Source: Nocardiopsis sp. N85
GTDB taxonomy: Bacteria; Actinomycetota; Actinomycetes; Streptosporangiales; Streptosporangiaceae
Reading direction: 5' to 3'
Length of the DNA stretch: 64,000 nt
Assembly: GCF_028882275.1 (NCBI RefSeq)
Contig: NZ_JARBUT010000023.1
Span: 1-64,000, forward strand
The notes beneath the pieces were generated by a model. The model made no database searches and was not told the DNA's origin. It saw only the letters and a program-made list of their open reading frames with translations. Within the stretch, counting starts at the first letter, position 1. Each line of letters opens with the position of its first letter. Made by a program: the position numbers and the translations under genes. Positions 17,151 through 25,924 of this stretch are shown in pieces.

Positions 17151-19187
17151 GTGTCCGACAACGCCGTCGATCGACTGATCGCCCGCAGCAACGCCCTGGG
17201 CTCCGATCCGCGCAACACCAACTTCGCCGGCGGCAACACCTCCGCCAAGGGCGAGCGCCCCGACCCCGTCACCGGCAGGCCCGTCGAGGTCCTGTGGGTC
17301 AAGGGCTCCGGCGGCGACCTGGGCACCCTCACCGAGGACGGCCTGGCCGTCCTGCGCCTGGACCGGCTGCGCTCCCTCGTCGACGTCTACCCCGGCGAGG
17401 AGCGCGAGGACGAGATGGTCGCCGCGTTCGACCACTGCCTCTTCGGCAAGGGCGGCGCCGCGCCCTCCATCGACACCGCCATGCACGGCCTCGTCGACGC
17501 CCCCCACGTGGACCACCTCCACCCCGACTCCGGCATCGCCCTGGCCACCGCCGCCGACGGCGAGGCCCTCACCCGCGAGTGCTTCGGCGACCGCGTCGTA
17601 TGGGTGCCCTGGCGCCGCCCCGGCTTCCAGCTCGGCCTGGACATCTCCGCCATCGCCAAGGCCAACCCGAACGCCATCGGCGCGATCCTCGGCGGCCACG
17701 GCATCACCGCCTGGGGCTCCACCAGCGAGGAGTCCGAGGCCAACTCGCTGGAGATCATCCGCGCCGCCGAGCGCTTCATCGCCGAGCGGGGCCGCCCCGA
17801 ACCCTTCGGCCCGGTCCTGCCCGGCCACGAGGCCCTGCCCGAGACCGAACGCCGCGAGCGCGCCGCCGCGCTGGCCCCGGTCATCCGCGGCCTGGCCTCC
17901 ACCGATCACCCCCAGGTCGGTCGCTTCACCGACACCGACGTGGTCCTGGACTTTTTGGCCCGCGCCGAACACCCGCGCCTGGCCGCCCTGGGCACCTCCT
18001 GCCCCGACCACTTCCTGCGCACCAAGGTCCGGCCCATGGTCCTGGACCTGCCCGCCGACGCCCCCCTGGAGCGGGTGACCGAGCGTCTGAAGGAACTCCA
18101 CGAGGAGTACCGGGCGCAGTACCGCGCCTACTACGAGCGCTACGCCACCCCCGACAGCCCGGCCATCCGCGGCGCCGACCCGGCGATCGTGCTGGTCCCG
18201 GGCGTGGGCATGTTCTCCTTCGGCAAGGACGCCAAGACCGCACGGGTGGCGGGCGAGTTCTACGTCAACGCCGTCAACGTCATGCGGGGCGCCGAGGCCG
18301 TGTCCTCCTACCGGCCCATCGAGGAGTCGGAGAAGTTCCGCATCGAGTACTGGGCGCTGGAGGAGGCCAAGCTGGCCCGGCTGCCGAAGCCCAAGCCGCT
18401 GGCCACCCGGGTCGCCCTGGTGACCGGTGCCGCGAGCGGCATCGGCAAGGCCATCGCCACCCGCCTGGCCGCCGAGGGCGCCTGCGTGGTCATCGCCGAC
18501 CTGGACGCCGACAAGGCCGCCGCGGCCGCCGCCGAGATCGGGAACTCCGACGTGGCGGTCGGTGTGGCCTGCGACGTCAGCGACGCCGACGCCGTCGCCC
18601 GCGCCCTGGGCGAGGCCTGCCTGGCCTTCGGTGGCGTGGACCTGGTCGTCAACAACGCGGGTCTGTCCATCTCCAAGCCGCTGCTGGAGACCACCGAACG
18701 CGACTGGGACCTCCAGCACGACGTCATGGCCAAGGGCTCCTTCCTCGTCTCCCGCGAGGCCGCCCGGATCATGATCGCCCAGGACATGGGCGGCGACATC
18801 GTCTACATCGCCTCCAAGAACGCCGTGTTCGCCGGCCCCAACAACATCGCCTACTCCGCGGTGAAGGCCGACCAGGCCCACCAGGTGCGCCTGCTCGCCG
18901 CCGAGCTGGGCGGCCACGGCGTCCGCGTCAACGGCGTCAACCCCGACGGCGTCGTGCGCGGCTCGGGCATCTTCGCCGCCGGCTGGGGTGCCCAACGCGC
19001 CAAGGTGTACGGGGTCGAGGAGAAGGACCTGGGCAGGTTCTACGCCCAGCGCACCATCCTGGGCCGGGAGGTGCTGCCCGAGCACGTGGCCAACGCCGTG
19101 TTCGCGCTCACCGCCGGGGACCTGTCGCACACCACGGGCCTGCACGTGCCCGTCGACGGCGGTGTGGCCGCGGCCTTCCTGCGATGA
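17151..19187 (+). CDS. rhaEW: Bifunctional rhamnulose-1-phosphate aldolase / lactaldehyde dehydrogenase
   Basis: 678 aa, two enzymes in one chain. Residues 1 to about 370 are a class II aldolase with the zinc-binding HVDHLHPDS, which cleaves rhamnulose 1-phosphate to dihydroxyacetone phosphate and L-lactaldehyde. Residues about 400-678 are a short-chain dehydrogenase with VTGAASGIGKAIA, NNAG and the active-site YSAVK, thought to oxidise lactaldehyde. The GTG at 17151 is chosen because GGGGGAA lies before it. A GTG at 17094 overlapping the rhaI stop is the alternative and would add 19 residues. It is second in the rhamnose operon, with its stop overlapping the rhaB start. Confidence 0.92.
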   Translation: MSDNAVDRLIARSNALGSDPRNTNFAGGNTSAKGERPDPVTGRPVEVLWVKGSGGDLGTLTEDGLAVLRLDRLRSLVDVYPGEEREDEMVAAFDHCLFGKGGAAPSIDTAMHGLVDAPHVDHLHPDSGIALATAADGEALTRECFGDRVVWVPWRRPGFQLGLDISAIAKANPNAIGAILGGHGITAWGSTSEESEANSLEIIRAAERFIAERGRPEPFGPVLPGHEALPETERRERAAALAPVIRGLASTDHPQVGRFTDTDVVLDFLARAEHPRLAALGTSCPDHFLRTKVRPMVLDLPADAPLERVTERLKELHEEYRAQYRAYYERYATPDSPAIRGADPAIVLVPGVGMFSFGKDAKTARVAGEFYVNAVNVMRGAEAVSSYRPIEESEKFRIEYWALEEAKLARLPKPKPLATRVALVTGAASGIGKAIATRLAAEGACVVIADLDADKAAAAAAEIGNSDVAVGVACDVSDADAVARALGEACLAFGGVDLVVNNAGLSISKPLLETTERDWDLQHDVMAKGSFLVSREAARIMIAQDMGGDIVYIASKNAVFAGPNNIAYSAVKADQAHQVRLLAAELGGHGVRVNGVNPDGVVRGSGIFAAGWGAQRAKVYGVEEKDLGRFYAQRTILGREVLPEHVANAVFALTAGDLSHTTGLHVPVDGGVAAAFLR

Positions 19188-20638
19188 GCGTTCACGTCGC
19201 GGTCGACCTGGGCGCCTCCAGCGGCCGGGTCATCGCCGGCCGCGTCGAGGACGGGCGGTTGCGCACCGAGGAGATCGTCCGGTTCGCCAACGGCCCGGTC
19301 GCCGTGCCCGCCGGGGACCGCACCACCCTGCACTGGGACCTGCCGTCCCTGTACGCGGGGGTGGTGGAGGGGCTGCGGCGGGTCGCCCCGGCCTCGGTGG
19401 GCATCGACACCTGGGCGGTGGACTACGGCCTGTTGGACGCCGACGGTGTGCTGATCGGCAACCCGGTCCACTACCGCGACTCACGCACCGAAGGGGTTCC
19501 CGAACAGGTCTTCCGACACTGGCCCGCCGATCGGATGTACGCGGTCAACGGGCTCCAGGTGCAGCCGTTCAACACGGTGTTCCAGCTCGCCGCCGAGGCG
19601 GGGAGCGCCCGCATGTCGGCTGCTCGGGATCTCCTCCTCATCCCCGACCTGCTGGGGTACCGGCTGACGGGGGTGAAGGTCGCGGAGCTGACCAACGCCT
19701 CGACCACCGGCCTGGTGGACGTGCGCGAACGCCGCTGGGCGCAGGAGGGACTGGACGTGCTCGCCGGTTCCTTCGGTGTCGACGCCCGAAGCCTGCTGCC
19801 GGACCTGGTCGAACCCGGAACGGTGATCGCGCCCCTGCGCGGCGACCTGGGCGGCGCGGTCGGCGCCCCGCTGGTGGCGGTGGGCTCCCACGACACCGCC
19901 TCGGCGGTGGTGGCGGTACCCGCGACCACGCCGAACTTCGCCTACGTCTCCTCGGGGACGTGGTCGCTGGTCGGGGTGGAACTGGACGCCCCCGTCCGCA
20001 CGGAGGCCTCCCGGGCCGCGAACTTCACCAACGAACTCGGAGTGGACGGCACCGTCCGCTACCTGCGCAACGTCAGCGGCCTGTGGCTCCTCCAGGAGTC
20101 CCTGCGCACCTGGCGTGAGCGGGGGAGGGGCGTGGACCTGGCCGACCTGCTGGAGCGGGCCGCCCGGGTCCCGGCGCTGGGGTGCGTGGTGGACGTGGAG
20201 GACGCGCGGTTCCTGCCGCCGGGCGACATGCCCGCGCGCATCGCCGCGTTCGCCGCCGAGACCGGCCAGCGTCCGCCGGAGGGCGATGCCGAGGTCGCCC
20301 GCTGCATCCTGGACTCCCTCGCGCTGGCCTATCGGAAGGCGGTCCACCAGGCCGCCGAACTCAGCGGCAAGGACGTGGAGGTGGTCCACATCGTCGGCGG
20401 CGGAGCGAACAACGCGCTGCTCTGCCGGCTCACCGCCGACGCCGTGGGCCTCCCCGTCATCGCGGGTCCCGCCGAGGGGACCGCCATCGGCAACCTGCTG
20501 GTCCAGGCCCGCGCCGTCGGTGCCATCGACGGAGACCTGGCCGCCCTGCGTCGCGTCGTCGCCGCCTCCGCCGAGACCGTCACCTACCGCCCCGAAGGCC
20601 CGCAGACCCTCTGGGAAGAGGCCGCCCGCCGCATCTGA
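19184..20638 (+). CDS. rhaB: Rhamnulokinase
   Basis: 484 aa FGGY-family sugar kinase. It phosphorylates L-rhamnulose at O1 with ATP. The N-terminal phosphate loop is AVDLGASSGRV, the substrate region has GIDTWAVDYGLLD, and the C-terminal domain carries the ATP-binding HIVGGGANNALLCRLTADA. The ATG at 19184 overlaps the previous stop (ATGA), so translation is coupled. It is last in the rhaI-rhaEW-rhaB operon and is followed by a hairpin with a U tract. Import of the sugar is encoded about 20 kb away (40.9-46 kb). Confidence 0.93.
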   Translation: MSVHVAVDLGASSGRVIAGRVEDGRLRTEEIVRFANGPVAVPAGDRTTLHWDLPSLYAGVVEGLRRVAPASVGIDTWAVDYGLLDADGVLIGNPVHYRDSRTEGVPEQVFRHWPADRMYAVNGLQVQPFNTVFQLAAEAGSARMSAARDLLLIPDLLGYRLTGVKVAELTNASTTGLVDVRERRWAQEGLDVLAGSFGVDARSLLPDLVEPGTVIAPLRGDLGGAVGAPLVAVGSHDTASAVVAVPATTPNFAYVSSGTWSLVGVELDAPVRTEASRAANFTNELGVDGTVRYLRNVSGLWLLQESLRTWRERGRGVDLADLLERAARVPALGCVVDVEDARFLPPGDMPARIAAFAAETGQRPPEGDAEVARCILDSLALAYRKAVHQAAELSGKDVEVVHIVGGGANNALLCRLTADAVGLPVIAGPAEGTAIGNLLVQARAVGAIDGDLAALRRVVAASAETVTYRPEGPQTLWEEAARRI

Positions 20639-20648
20639 CCCTCCCATC

Positions 20649-20686
20649 GCCCGTGGCTTCCGCTCGGCCGGGTGCCACGGGCTTTT
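20649..20686 (+). terminator. Rho-independent terminator of the rhamnose operon
   Basis: GCCCGTGGC (20649-20657) pairs with GCCACGGGC (20674-20682) and is followed by TTTT. It is one of the few hairpins here with a T run. It also abuts the stop of the convergent gene at 20686. Confidence 0.8.
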
Positions 20687-21147
20687 CAGTTCTCCTGAGG
20701 GGCGGCGTTGACGCAGTACACGTGTGCGTGAACGTCGGGTTCGTGTTCGAGGAGGTGGTCCATGGTCTCCCAGAACAGGGGCGGCCACGGGTGGGGGAGG
20801 GCCCTGTCCCGGTCGAGGCGGTCCCCGTGGAAGGGGTCGCCCTCATGGAATCGCGCCGCCTGTACGAGCGAGCACGCGGGAACGGGGGCGCCCTCCACCG
20901 GCCCGACACGGCAGCCGAAGGTCGTCCGCTTGGGGCTGGGCTCCAGGGGGCTGCCGTTCCATACGTCGTCCATGACCACGTCGACGTAGGTCTCGTGCAC
21001 CCCGCCGTGGTCGTAGAGCGAGGCGTAGTAGATGGCGAACGCGCCGTGCTCATTGTTGAGGAATCCGCAGATCCGCAGGTGCTCGGAACCGCAGTGGTCA
21101 CATGCGGAGGGGGTGACCTGGCGGTCCGGGTCGATTCTCAGGTGCAT
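20686..21147 (-). CDS. Hypothetical protein with a CxxC pair
   Basis: 153 aa, soluble. Near the start is CDHCGSEHLRICGF, which could bind zinc. The middle is acidic (YVDVVMDDVWNG) and the end carries FWETMDHLLEHEPDVHAHVY. I do not recognise the family, although similar single proteins occur in streptomycete-like genomes. The codon use is normal for the window. It is convergent with rhaB and lies upstream of the CRISPR leader. The exact start is uncertain. Confidence 0.6.
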   Translation of the reverse strand: MHLRIDPDRQVTPSACDHCGSEHLRICGFLNNEHGAFAIYYASLYDHGGVHETYVDVVMDDVWNGSPLEPSPKRTTFGCRVGPVEGAPVPACSLVQAARFHEGDPFHGDRLDRDRALPHPWPPLFWETMDHLLEHEPDVHAHVYCVNAAPQEN

Positions 21148-21482
21148 CCTGGGATTCTTCCATCCCGCGCCGACACCACCCCGTCAGCCGTATGAGGTCG
21201 CCCATCCGCCCGAAGCAGGAATCGCTTTCTCTCGCCCCAGGGGGCTGGGGGAGGAATCCCCTCTGTTCCAGGCCAATGTGGATAAAGGCCGCACACATCT
21301 GCCTCGCCCCGCCTTGGAGCGTGAGCGTGCACGTGCGTGCTGACTCCGGCCGCTGGGTCCTGACGGCTTGTCTTGAGCCAGTGCCGGTTCTCATGCCACA
21401 GTGTCCGGAGGCATCGGCTTGAGTCGCGCCGCAGTGAACATAACGTGGAGATAACGTCCCGCGTTTGCTCAGGTCGTGAACT
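21148..21482. other. Non-coding stretch ending in the CRISPR leader
   Basis: No gene is recognised on either strand. The last about 60 bases (21421-21482) are AT-richer than the surroundings and contain two ATAACGT copies (in CATAACGTGG and GATAACGTCC). They lie directly before the first CRISPR repeat, so this is the probable leader. Confidence 0.5.
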
Positions 21483-21632
21483 GTGAGCCCCGCGCACACG
21501 GGGATGGGACGTGGTGACCAGGGCCCGGAAGGGGCGGGACCACGTGAGCCCCGCGCACACGGGGATGGGACGCAGCTCCCGGTCCTGGTGCTGCTGCCGC
21601 GCGGGTGAGCCCCGCGCACACGGGGATGGGAC
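21483..21632 (+). CRISPR. Short orphan CRISPR array, type I-E-like repeat, 3 repeats and 2 spacers
   Basis: Three identical 28-base repeats start at 21483, 21544 and 21605, exactly 61 bases apart, with two 33-base spacers (21511-21543, 21572-21604). The repeat begins GTGAGCCCCGCGCAC and ends ACGGGGATGGGAC, with a CCCCG/CGGGG stem typical of type I-E arrays of actinobacteria. The repeat/spacer sizes (28+33) also fit I-E. All three repeats are identical, so no decay is seen. No cas gene lies in the window. By I-E convention, transcription runs on the plus strand. Confidence 0.92.
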
Positions 21633-21957
21633 CTTTTGGTAGGGGCCACGGCTTCCCGTCGCCCCGGTCCGCATCTGGCGGGCGGCCGACATTCCTCGGG
21701 AGTGAATGACGGCAAGCGGCAGAGAGGCCCGCTGGTCCCCGCGGCCAGCGACCTTCTCGTCCGAACCTGCTCCGTCGCCACCTTCATCGCCGCCTGCCGC
21801 CAGGACTTCGAGGGGTCGCAGGTCTTCCTGGAAGAGCGCGTCTGCATGGCTGCAAACGATGTCGTCAGGGTTGATCGGGTCTAGCTTTCAGAACTTTCAT
21901 GAAAACTATTGAAACAACTACGCTGCGTGCCTATGCCCTTACGTGAAGGAGGGGCGC
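21633..21957. other. No clear gene between CRISPR array and XRE pseudogene
   Basis: One plus-strand frame ending at 21884 (with LVRTCSVATFIAACRQDFEG and EERVCMAANDVVRVDRV) could be a remnant, but I do not recognise it. From about 21880 to 21950 the sequence is AT-rich (CATGAAAACTATTGAAAC), the likely promoter of the following gene. Confidence 0.4.
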
Positions 21958-22566
21958 ATGGGTGACGCGACCGTTGGGCGGCGACGCCTGGGGATGGATC
22001 TCCGCAGGCTGCGTGAACAGCGAGAGATGACCAACGCGCAGGTGGCCCGGGAGTCCGGGTTGTCCGAAGCCACGCTCAGCCGGATCGAGAACGGCAAGCG
22101 GGTCGTCAAGCCGAGCGAGCTTCGCGTCCTCATGGACCTGTCCGAGGTGACCGATGCCCAGCAGCGCGAACGGTTCGCCGCGATGTCGAGGCACACCGCC
22201 GAGGAGAACTGGCGGGACGACTACGATGACGTCCTGCCCTCCGGTCCGGGAAGCTACGTCGGGCTGGAGGCGGAGGCCGACCGGTTGCGGAGCCACCACC
22301 CGAGCGTCATCCACGCGCTGCTCGCCACCGAGGACTACGCCCGGGCGGTGACGCGGGCGACCCTCCCCGCCTCCGGTGGTTCGCAGCAGCACATCGACCG
22401 GTTGGTCGAGCTGAAAGTTCAGCGTCGCCACGTGCTGGAGCGCAGGAAATGGCGCTCCCCGACGGCTGCACCGTCATCTACAACATCCTGGACCGCTCGA
22501 TCATCAAGGGGAGCCTGTCCGGAGAGCGCCGCCCGGCGGCTGCGCGCCGAACTCGTCTGGCTCTGA
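21958..22566 (+). pseudogene. XRE/DUF5753 regulator, internally deleted and frameshifted
   Basis: The ATG at 21958 follows AAGGAGG. The first about 150 residues are a good helix-turn-helix plus the start of DUF5753 (TNAQVARESGLSEATLSRIE, YDDVLPSGPGSYVGLEAEAD), paralogous to the intact gene at 30764. After VQRRHVLERRK the likeness breaks. A family-like tail (LPDGCTVIYNILD, RSIIKGSLSGE) appears in another frame, and the last piece SAARRLRAELVWL is back in the first. About 100 residues of the DUF5753 core are missing. No DUF397 partner follows. Antisense frames over this gene are not genes. Confidence 0.75.
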
Positions 22567-22571
22567 CCGGC

Positions 22572-22604
22572 GGCCGGGGCCGGCGTCCGCGACGGGCCCC
22601 GGCC
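22572..22604. terminator. Hairpin between pseudogene and tctC
   Basis: GGCCGGGGCC (22572-22581) pairs with GGCCCCGGCC (22595-22604) around a 13-nt loop, between convergent genes. Confidence 0.5.
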
Positions 22605-22648
22605 CCGCTTCGACGCGAGCCGGGCAGGATGCCCCGGCGGAGCCGGGC

Positions 22649-23638
22649 TCAGGCCAGGCCGATGCGCTCCAGGGTCCGCCCGGTGCGCTCGTCCTCCGCG
22701 GCGAGGAACGCGGCGAACTCCTCACCCGCCAGGTAGGCGTCGGTCCACCGGTTGCGCGTCAGGCGCTCCTCCCACTCCGGTGAGGCGTGTACCCGCTCCA
22801 CCAGCGCCAGCAGCCACGCGAGGTCGTCGTCGGCCAGGCCGGGCGGGGCCAACAGCCCGCGCCAGTTCATGAACTCCAGGTCGATCCCGGCCTGCGTCAG
22901 CGTCGGCGCGTCGATTCCCGGGTCCGGCTCCGGCCCCGTCAGCGCCAGGACCCGCAGCTGGCCGGAGTCGATCGCGGCGCGCTGCTCGCTCGGCCCCGCG
23001 GCGGCGAAGTCGACCGCGTGGCCCATCAGCGCGGCCTGCATCGGGCCGCCGCCGTCGTAGGAGCGGTACACCACGTCGGCGGGGGCGATGCCCAGTTCCT
23101 CCGCCAACAGCATGATCACCAGGTGGTCGGGCCCCGCCGGGGTCGATCCGCCGCCGACCCGCATCGTGCCCGGGGACGCCCGCCAGGCCCGCACCACGTC
23201 GTCGATGGTCGCGTACTCCGAGTCGGCCGGGACCAGCAGTACCTCGGGCACCTCGATCAGGCGGGCCAGCGCGGTGGCCTCGGTGACCGAGTCGGCGGCG
23301 GAGTCGACGTGGGTGTTGGCCACAAGGCCCAGCCCCATCTGCAACAGCAGGTCCGCCGTGCCGCGCTCGTACACCAGGCGGGCCAGCGCGGCGGTTCCCG
23401 TGCTCCCCGCCAGATTGAAGACCGCCATGTCGGAGACCGCCCCGATCTCCTCGATCACGGCCGCCAGGGTCCGGGCGGTGTGGTCGAACCCGCCGCCCGG
23501 CGGGGTCGGCACCATGATCCGCATCGTGTCCTGCCGTCCGGGCTCCCGGCAGCCCGCCAGGGCCAGGGCGAGGCCGGCGGCCAGGACGGCACGGCGACTC
23601 ATCGCGTGCGTCCCGGCCATCCGGTCGTACTCGTCCAC
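22649..23638 (-). CDS. tctC: Tripartite tricarboxylate transporter binding protein (second copy, end of operon)
   Basis: 329 aa. The N-terminus is a lipoprotein signal ending in LAGC (ALALAGCREPG), so it is anchored outside the membrane. The rest is a TctC/Bug-type two-lobe binding fold with PTPPGGGFDHTARTL near the start and ATIDDVVRAWRASP in the middle. It would hand a carboxylate to TctA/TctB. The GTG at 23638 is taken. An ATG at 23602 directly before the signal core is also possible. It is last in the four-gene operon, 36 bases after tctA, and differs strongly from the first binding protein of the operon. Confidence 0.88.
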   Translation of the reverse strand: MDEYDRMAGTHAMSRRAVLAAGLALALAGCREPGRQDTMRIMVPTPPGGGFDHTARTLAAVIEEIGAVSDMAVFNLAGSTGTAALARLVYERGTADLLLQMGLGLVANTHVDSAADSVTEATALARLIEVPEVLLVPADSEYATIDDVVRAWRASPGTMRVGGGSTPAGPDHLVIMLLAEELGIAPADVVYRSYDGGGPMQAALMGHAVDFAAAGPSEQRAAIDSGQLRVLALTGPEPDPGIDAPTLTQAGIDLEFMNWRGLLAPPGLADDDLAWLLALVERVHASPEWEERLTRNRWTDAYLAGEEFAAFLAAEDERTGRTLERIGLA

Positions 23639-23674
23639 TCCGCCCGCTTCTTCCTCGTGCTCCTCGACCGTCCG

Positions 23675-25225
23675 TCAACCCCGTGGCGTCGGGGTCCGCT
23701 CCTCCGACCCGTCCACGGGCGCCGACACCTCGGCGGGCGTGCCCGCGGCCGGGCGCCGCCGCACCACGCGCACCAGGGACGGCAGCAGCGACAGCACGGC
23801 CAGGACCAGCAGACCGGCCGAGATCGGCTCGGTGACGAACACCGACCACTCACCGCCGGAGATCTGTAGTGCCCGCCGCATGTTCGTCTCCATCAGACCA
23901 CCCAGGATCAGACCCAGGATCAGCGGGGCTGCCGGGAAGTCGTTGCGCCGCATCAGGAAGCCGATCGCGCCGAACGCGGCCAGCAGCCCCAGGTCGAACA
24001 CGCTGAAGCTGAGCCCGTACACGCCCACCACGCAGAATACGACGACCAGCGGGAGGAGCATCGTCCTGGGCGTGTTGAGGACCTTGGCGAACACCGGGAT
24101 CAGCGGCAGGTTCAGGACCAGCAGCACCACGGTGCCCAGGTACATCGACGCCACCACGCCCCAGAACATGCCGGGGTTGTCGGTCAGCATCGTCGGTCCC
24201 GGCTGCACACCGAGCACCATCAGCGCGCCCAGCAGGATGGCCGTCGTGCCCGATCCCGGCACACCCAGGGTCATCAGCGGCACGAACGACCCCACCGCCG
24301 CGGCGTTGTTGGCCGCCTCGGGCGCGGCCACGCCCTTCAGGTTGCCCTGTCCGAAGGACTTCCCGTCACGGGCGATCTTCTTCTCCATGGAGTACGCCAG
24401 GAAGGAGGCCACCGTGGCCCCGGCCCCGGGCAGGACACCGGTGAAGAACCCCAGCACCGAGGAGCGCAGCGTGGGTGGGGTGATCCTGGCCAGCTCACCG
24501 CGGGACAGCCGCAGCGAGGTCACGGCCTTGCGCACGCCGCCCTTCCCGCGCCGGTTGAGCATCACCAGCACCTCGGCCAGCGCGAACACGCCCAGCGCCA
24601 CGATGAGGAACTCCACGCCCTCGTACAGCTCCGGTCGGTCGAAGGTGAACCGGGTGATGGCGGTCTGGGAGTCGATGCCCACCAGGGCGACGATCACACC
24701 GACCACCGCCGAGATCAGACCCTTGGTCAGGTTGCGCCCGCCCAGGGACACCACCGCGGTCAACCCCAGCACCATCAGCGCGAAGTACTCGGTGGGACCG
24801 AAGCTGACGGCGAACGACGCCAGGCTCGGGGCGATGGCCATCAGGCCCACGACGCCGATGGTTCCGCCGACGAACGACGAGACCGCCGCGATCGCCAGTG
24901 CCTTGCCCGCCTGGCCCTTGAGGGCCATCGGATAGCCGTCGAAGGAGGTGGCGACCGTTCCGGCCACACCCGGTGCGTTGAGCAGGATGGACGAGGTCGA
25001 TCCGCCGAAGATCGCCCCGTAGTACACCCCGGCCAGCATGATGATCGCCGAGGTGGGATCCATGCCGTAGGCGATGGGGATCATCAGCGCGATCGCGCTC
25101 ATCGGCCCCAGCCCCGGCAGGATGCCGATGATCGTTCCGGCCAGGACGCCGATGAAGACGTAGAGCAGGTTCTCCGGGGTCAGCGCGATACTGAACCCGT
25201 ACAGGAGTTGGTCGAGCATGCCCAT
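23675..25225 (-). CDS. tctA: Tripartite tricarboxylate transporter large permease TctA
   Basis: 516 aa with about 11-12 hydrophobic segments. Two inverted-repeat family motifs are visible: GTIIGILPGLGPMSAIALMI near the N-terminus and GVLPGAGATVASFLAY mid-protein. TctA is the main membrane channel of the three-part importer driven by an ion gradient, for citrate or a related di/tricarboxylate. It is third in the minus-strand operon tctC-tctB-tctA-tctC, 24 bases after tctB. Confidence 0.95.
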   Translation of the reverse strand: MGMLDQLLYGFSIALTPENLLYVFIGVLAGTIIGILPGLGPMSAIALMIPIAYGMDPTSAIIMLAGVYYGAIFGGSTSSILLNAPGVAGTVATSFDGYPMALKGQAGKALAIAAVSSFVGGTIGVVGLMAIAPSLASFAVSFGPTEYFALMVLGLTAVVSLGGRNLTKGLISAVVGVIVALVGIDSQTAITRFTFDRPELYEGVEFLIVALGVFALAEVLVMLNRRGKGGVRKAVTSLRLSRGELARITPPTLRSSVLGFFTGVLPGAGATVASFLAYSMEKKIARDGKSFGQGNLKGVAAPEAANNAAAVGSFVPLMTLGVPGSGTTAILLGALMVLGVQPGPTMLTDNPGMFWGVVASMYLGTVVLLVLNLPLIPVFAKVLNTPRTMLLPLVVVFCVVGVYGLSFSVFDLGLLAAFGAIGFLMRRNDFPAAPLILGLILGGLMETNMRRALQISGGEWSVFVTEPISAGLLVLAVLSLLPSLVRVVRRRPAAGTPAEVSAPVDGSEERTPTPRG

Positions 25226-25249
25226 GAGTGGGAATTCCTTGGTTTCGGG

Positions 25250-25924
25250 TCAGAAGGGGAGCAGGCCGTTCGGCAGCGCCACGTTCAGGCCCCACGTCAT
25301 GCCCGCGTAGAGCGCGAACGGCAGGGCGATGGCGACCACGGCGTTGACCAGGTGGCGGCGGTAGCCGAGATACCAGGTCATCGATCCCAGGTAGAGGGCG
25401 GTGGCCAGGATGAACCCCAGGAATTCGAACAGGGCGACGTAGGCCACCAGAGCGGCGACGAACAGACCGATCTCCAGCCGGGTGTCCTCGAAGCGGCCCA
25501 GCCGGGCCTCGCCCTTCGACGTGTCCGCGGCCACGTCGGCGGCCGTGTCCACGGTCTCGGCGTCCGCCGTCCCCCCGGCCGCCCCCTCGGCGGCCCCCTC
25601 CGTCGGGGCGGCCTCGGGCTCCCCGTCCACCTGGGGACGCTGGAAGAACAGCAGTACCGCCAGCACCAGCAGCACCACGCCCAGCCAGCGCGGCAGGGTC
25701 GAGGGCTGGACCGGGACGTCCACCGCCGTGTAGTCGGGCATCTGGAACGCCAGTACCAGGTAACCGATCGCGAACAGCGCGATCGCGACGCCCAGCGTGC
25801 GCGGCGAGAACCGGAACGCCCGCTCCGGCAGGACGGGGACCCGCGGTCCCCAGGGCTTCCGGGGGCGGCCCGAAGCCGCCCCCACCGCCGGCGCGCTCCC
25901 GCGCTCCGTGCTCTTCTCGCTCAC
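25250..25924 (-). CDS. tctB: Tripartite tricarboxylate transporter small permease TctB
   Basis: 224 aa with four membrane segments. The middle (about residues 95-140) is a long Ala/Glu/Thr-rich soluble loop, larger than usual in TctB. It is the small membrane part that works with TctA. The start overlaps the stop of the upstream tctC (ATGA at 25921-25924), so the two are translationally coupled. Confidence 0.88.
   Translation of the reverse strand: MSEKSTERGSAPAVGAASGRPRKPWGPRVPVLPERAFRFSPRTLGVAIALFAIGYLVLAFQMPDYTAVDVPVQPSTLPRWLGVVLLVLAVLLFFQRPQVDGEPEAAPTEGAAEGAAGGTADAETVDTAADVAADTSKGEARLGRFEDTRLEIGLFVAALVAYVALFEFLGFILATALYLGSMTWYLGYRRHLVNAVVAIALPFALYAGMTWGLNVALPNGLLPF

Noticed and set aside
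17037..19145. A 702-residue minus-strand frame opposite rhaEW
   Set aside because: Antisense shadow of a GC-rich gene, rich in Gly/Val/Asp repeats; the plus-strand gene has all catalytic motifs.
21098..21847. Long minus-strand frames across the CRISPR array (with repeated PVCAGL and HPRVRGAH words)
   Set aside because: The repeated words come from translating CRISPR repeats; such frames are a known artefact, with no family likeness.
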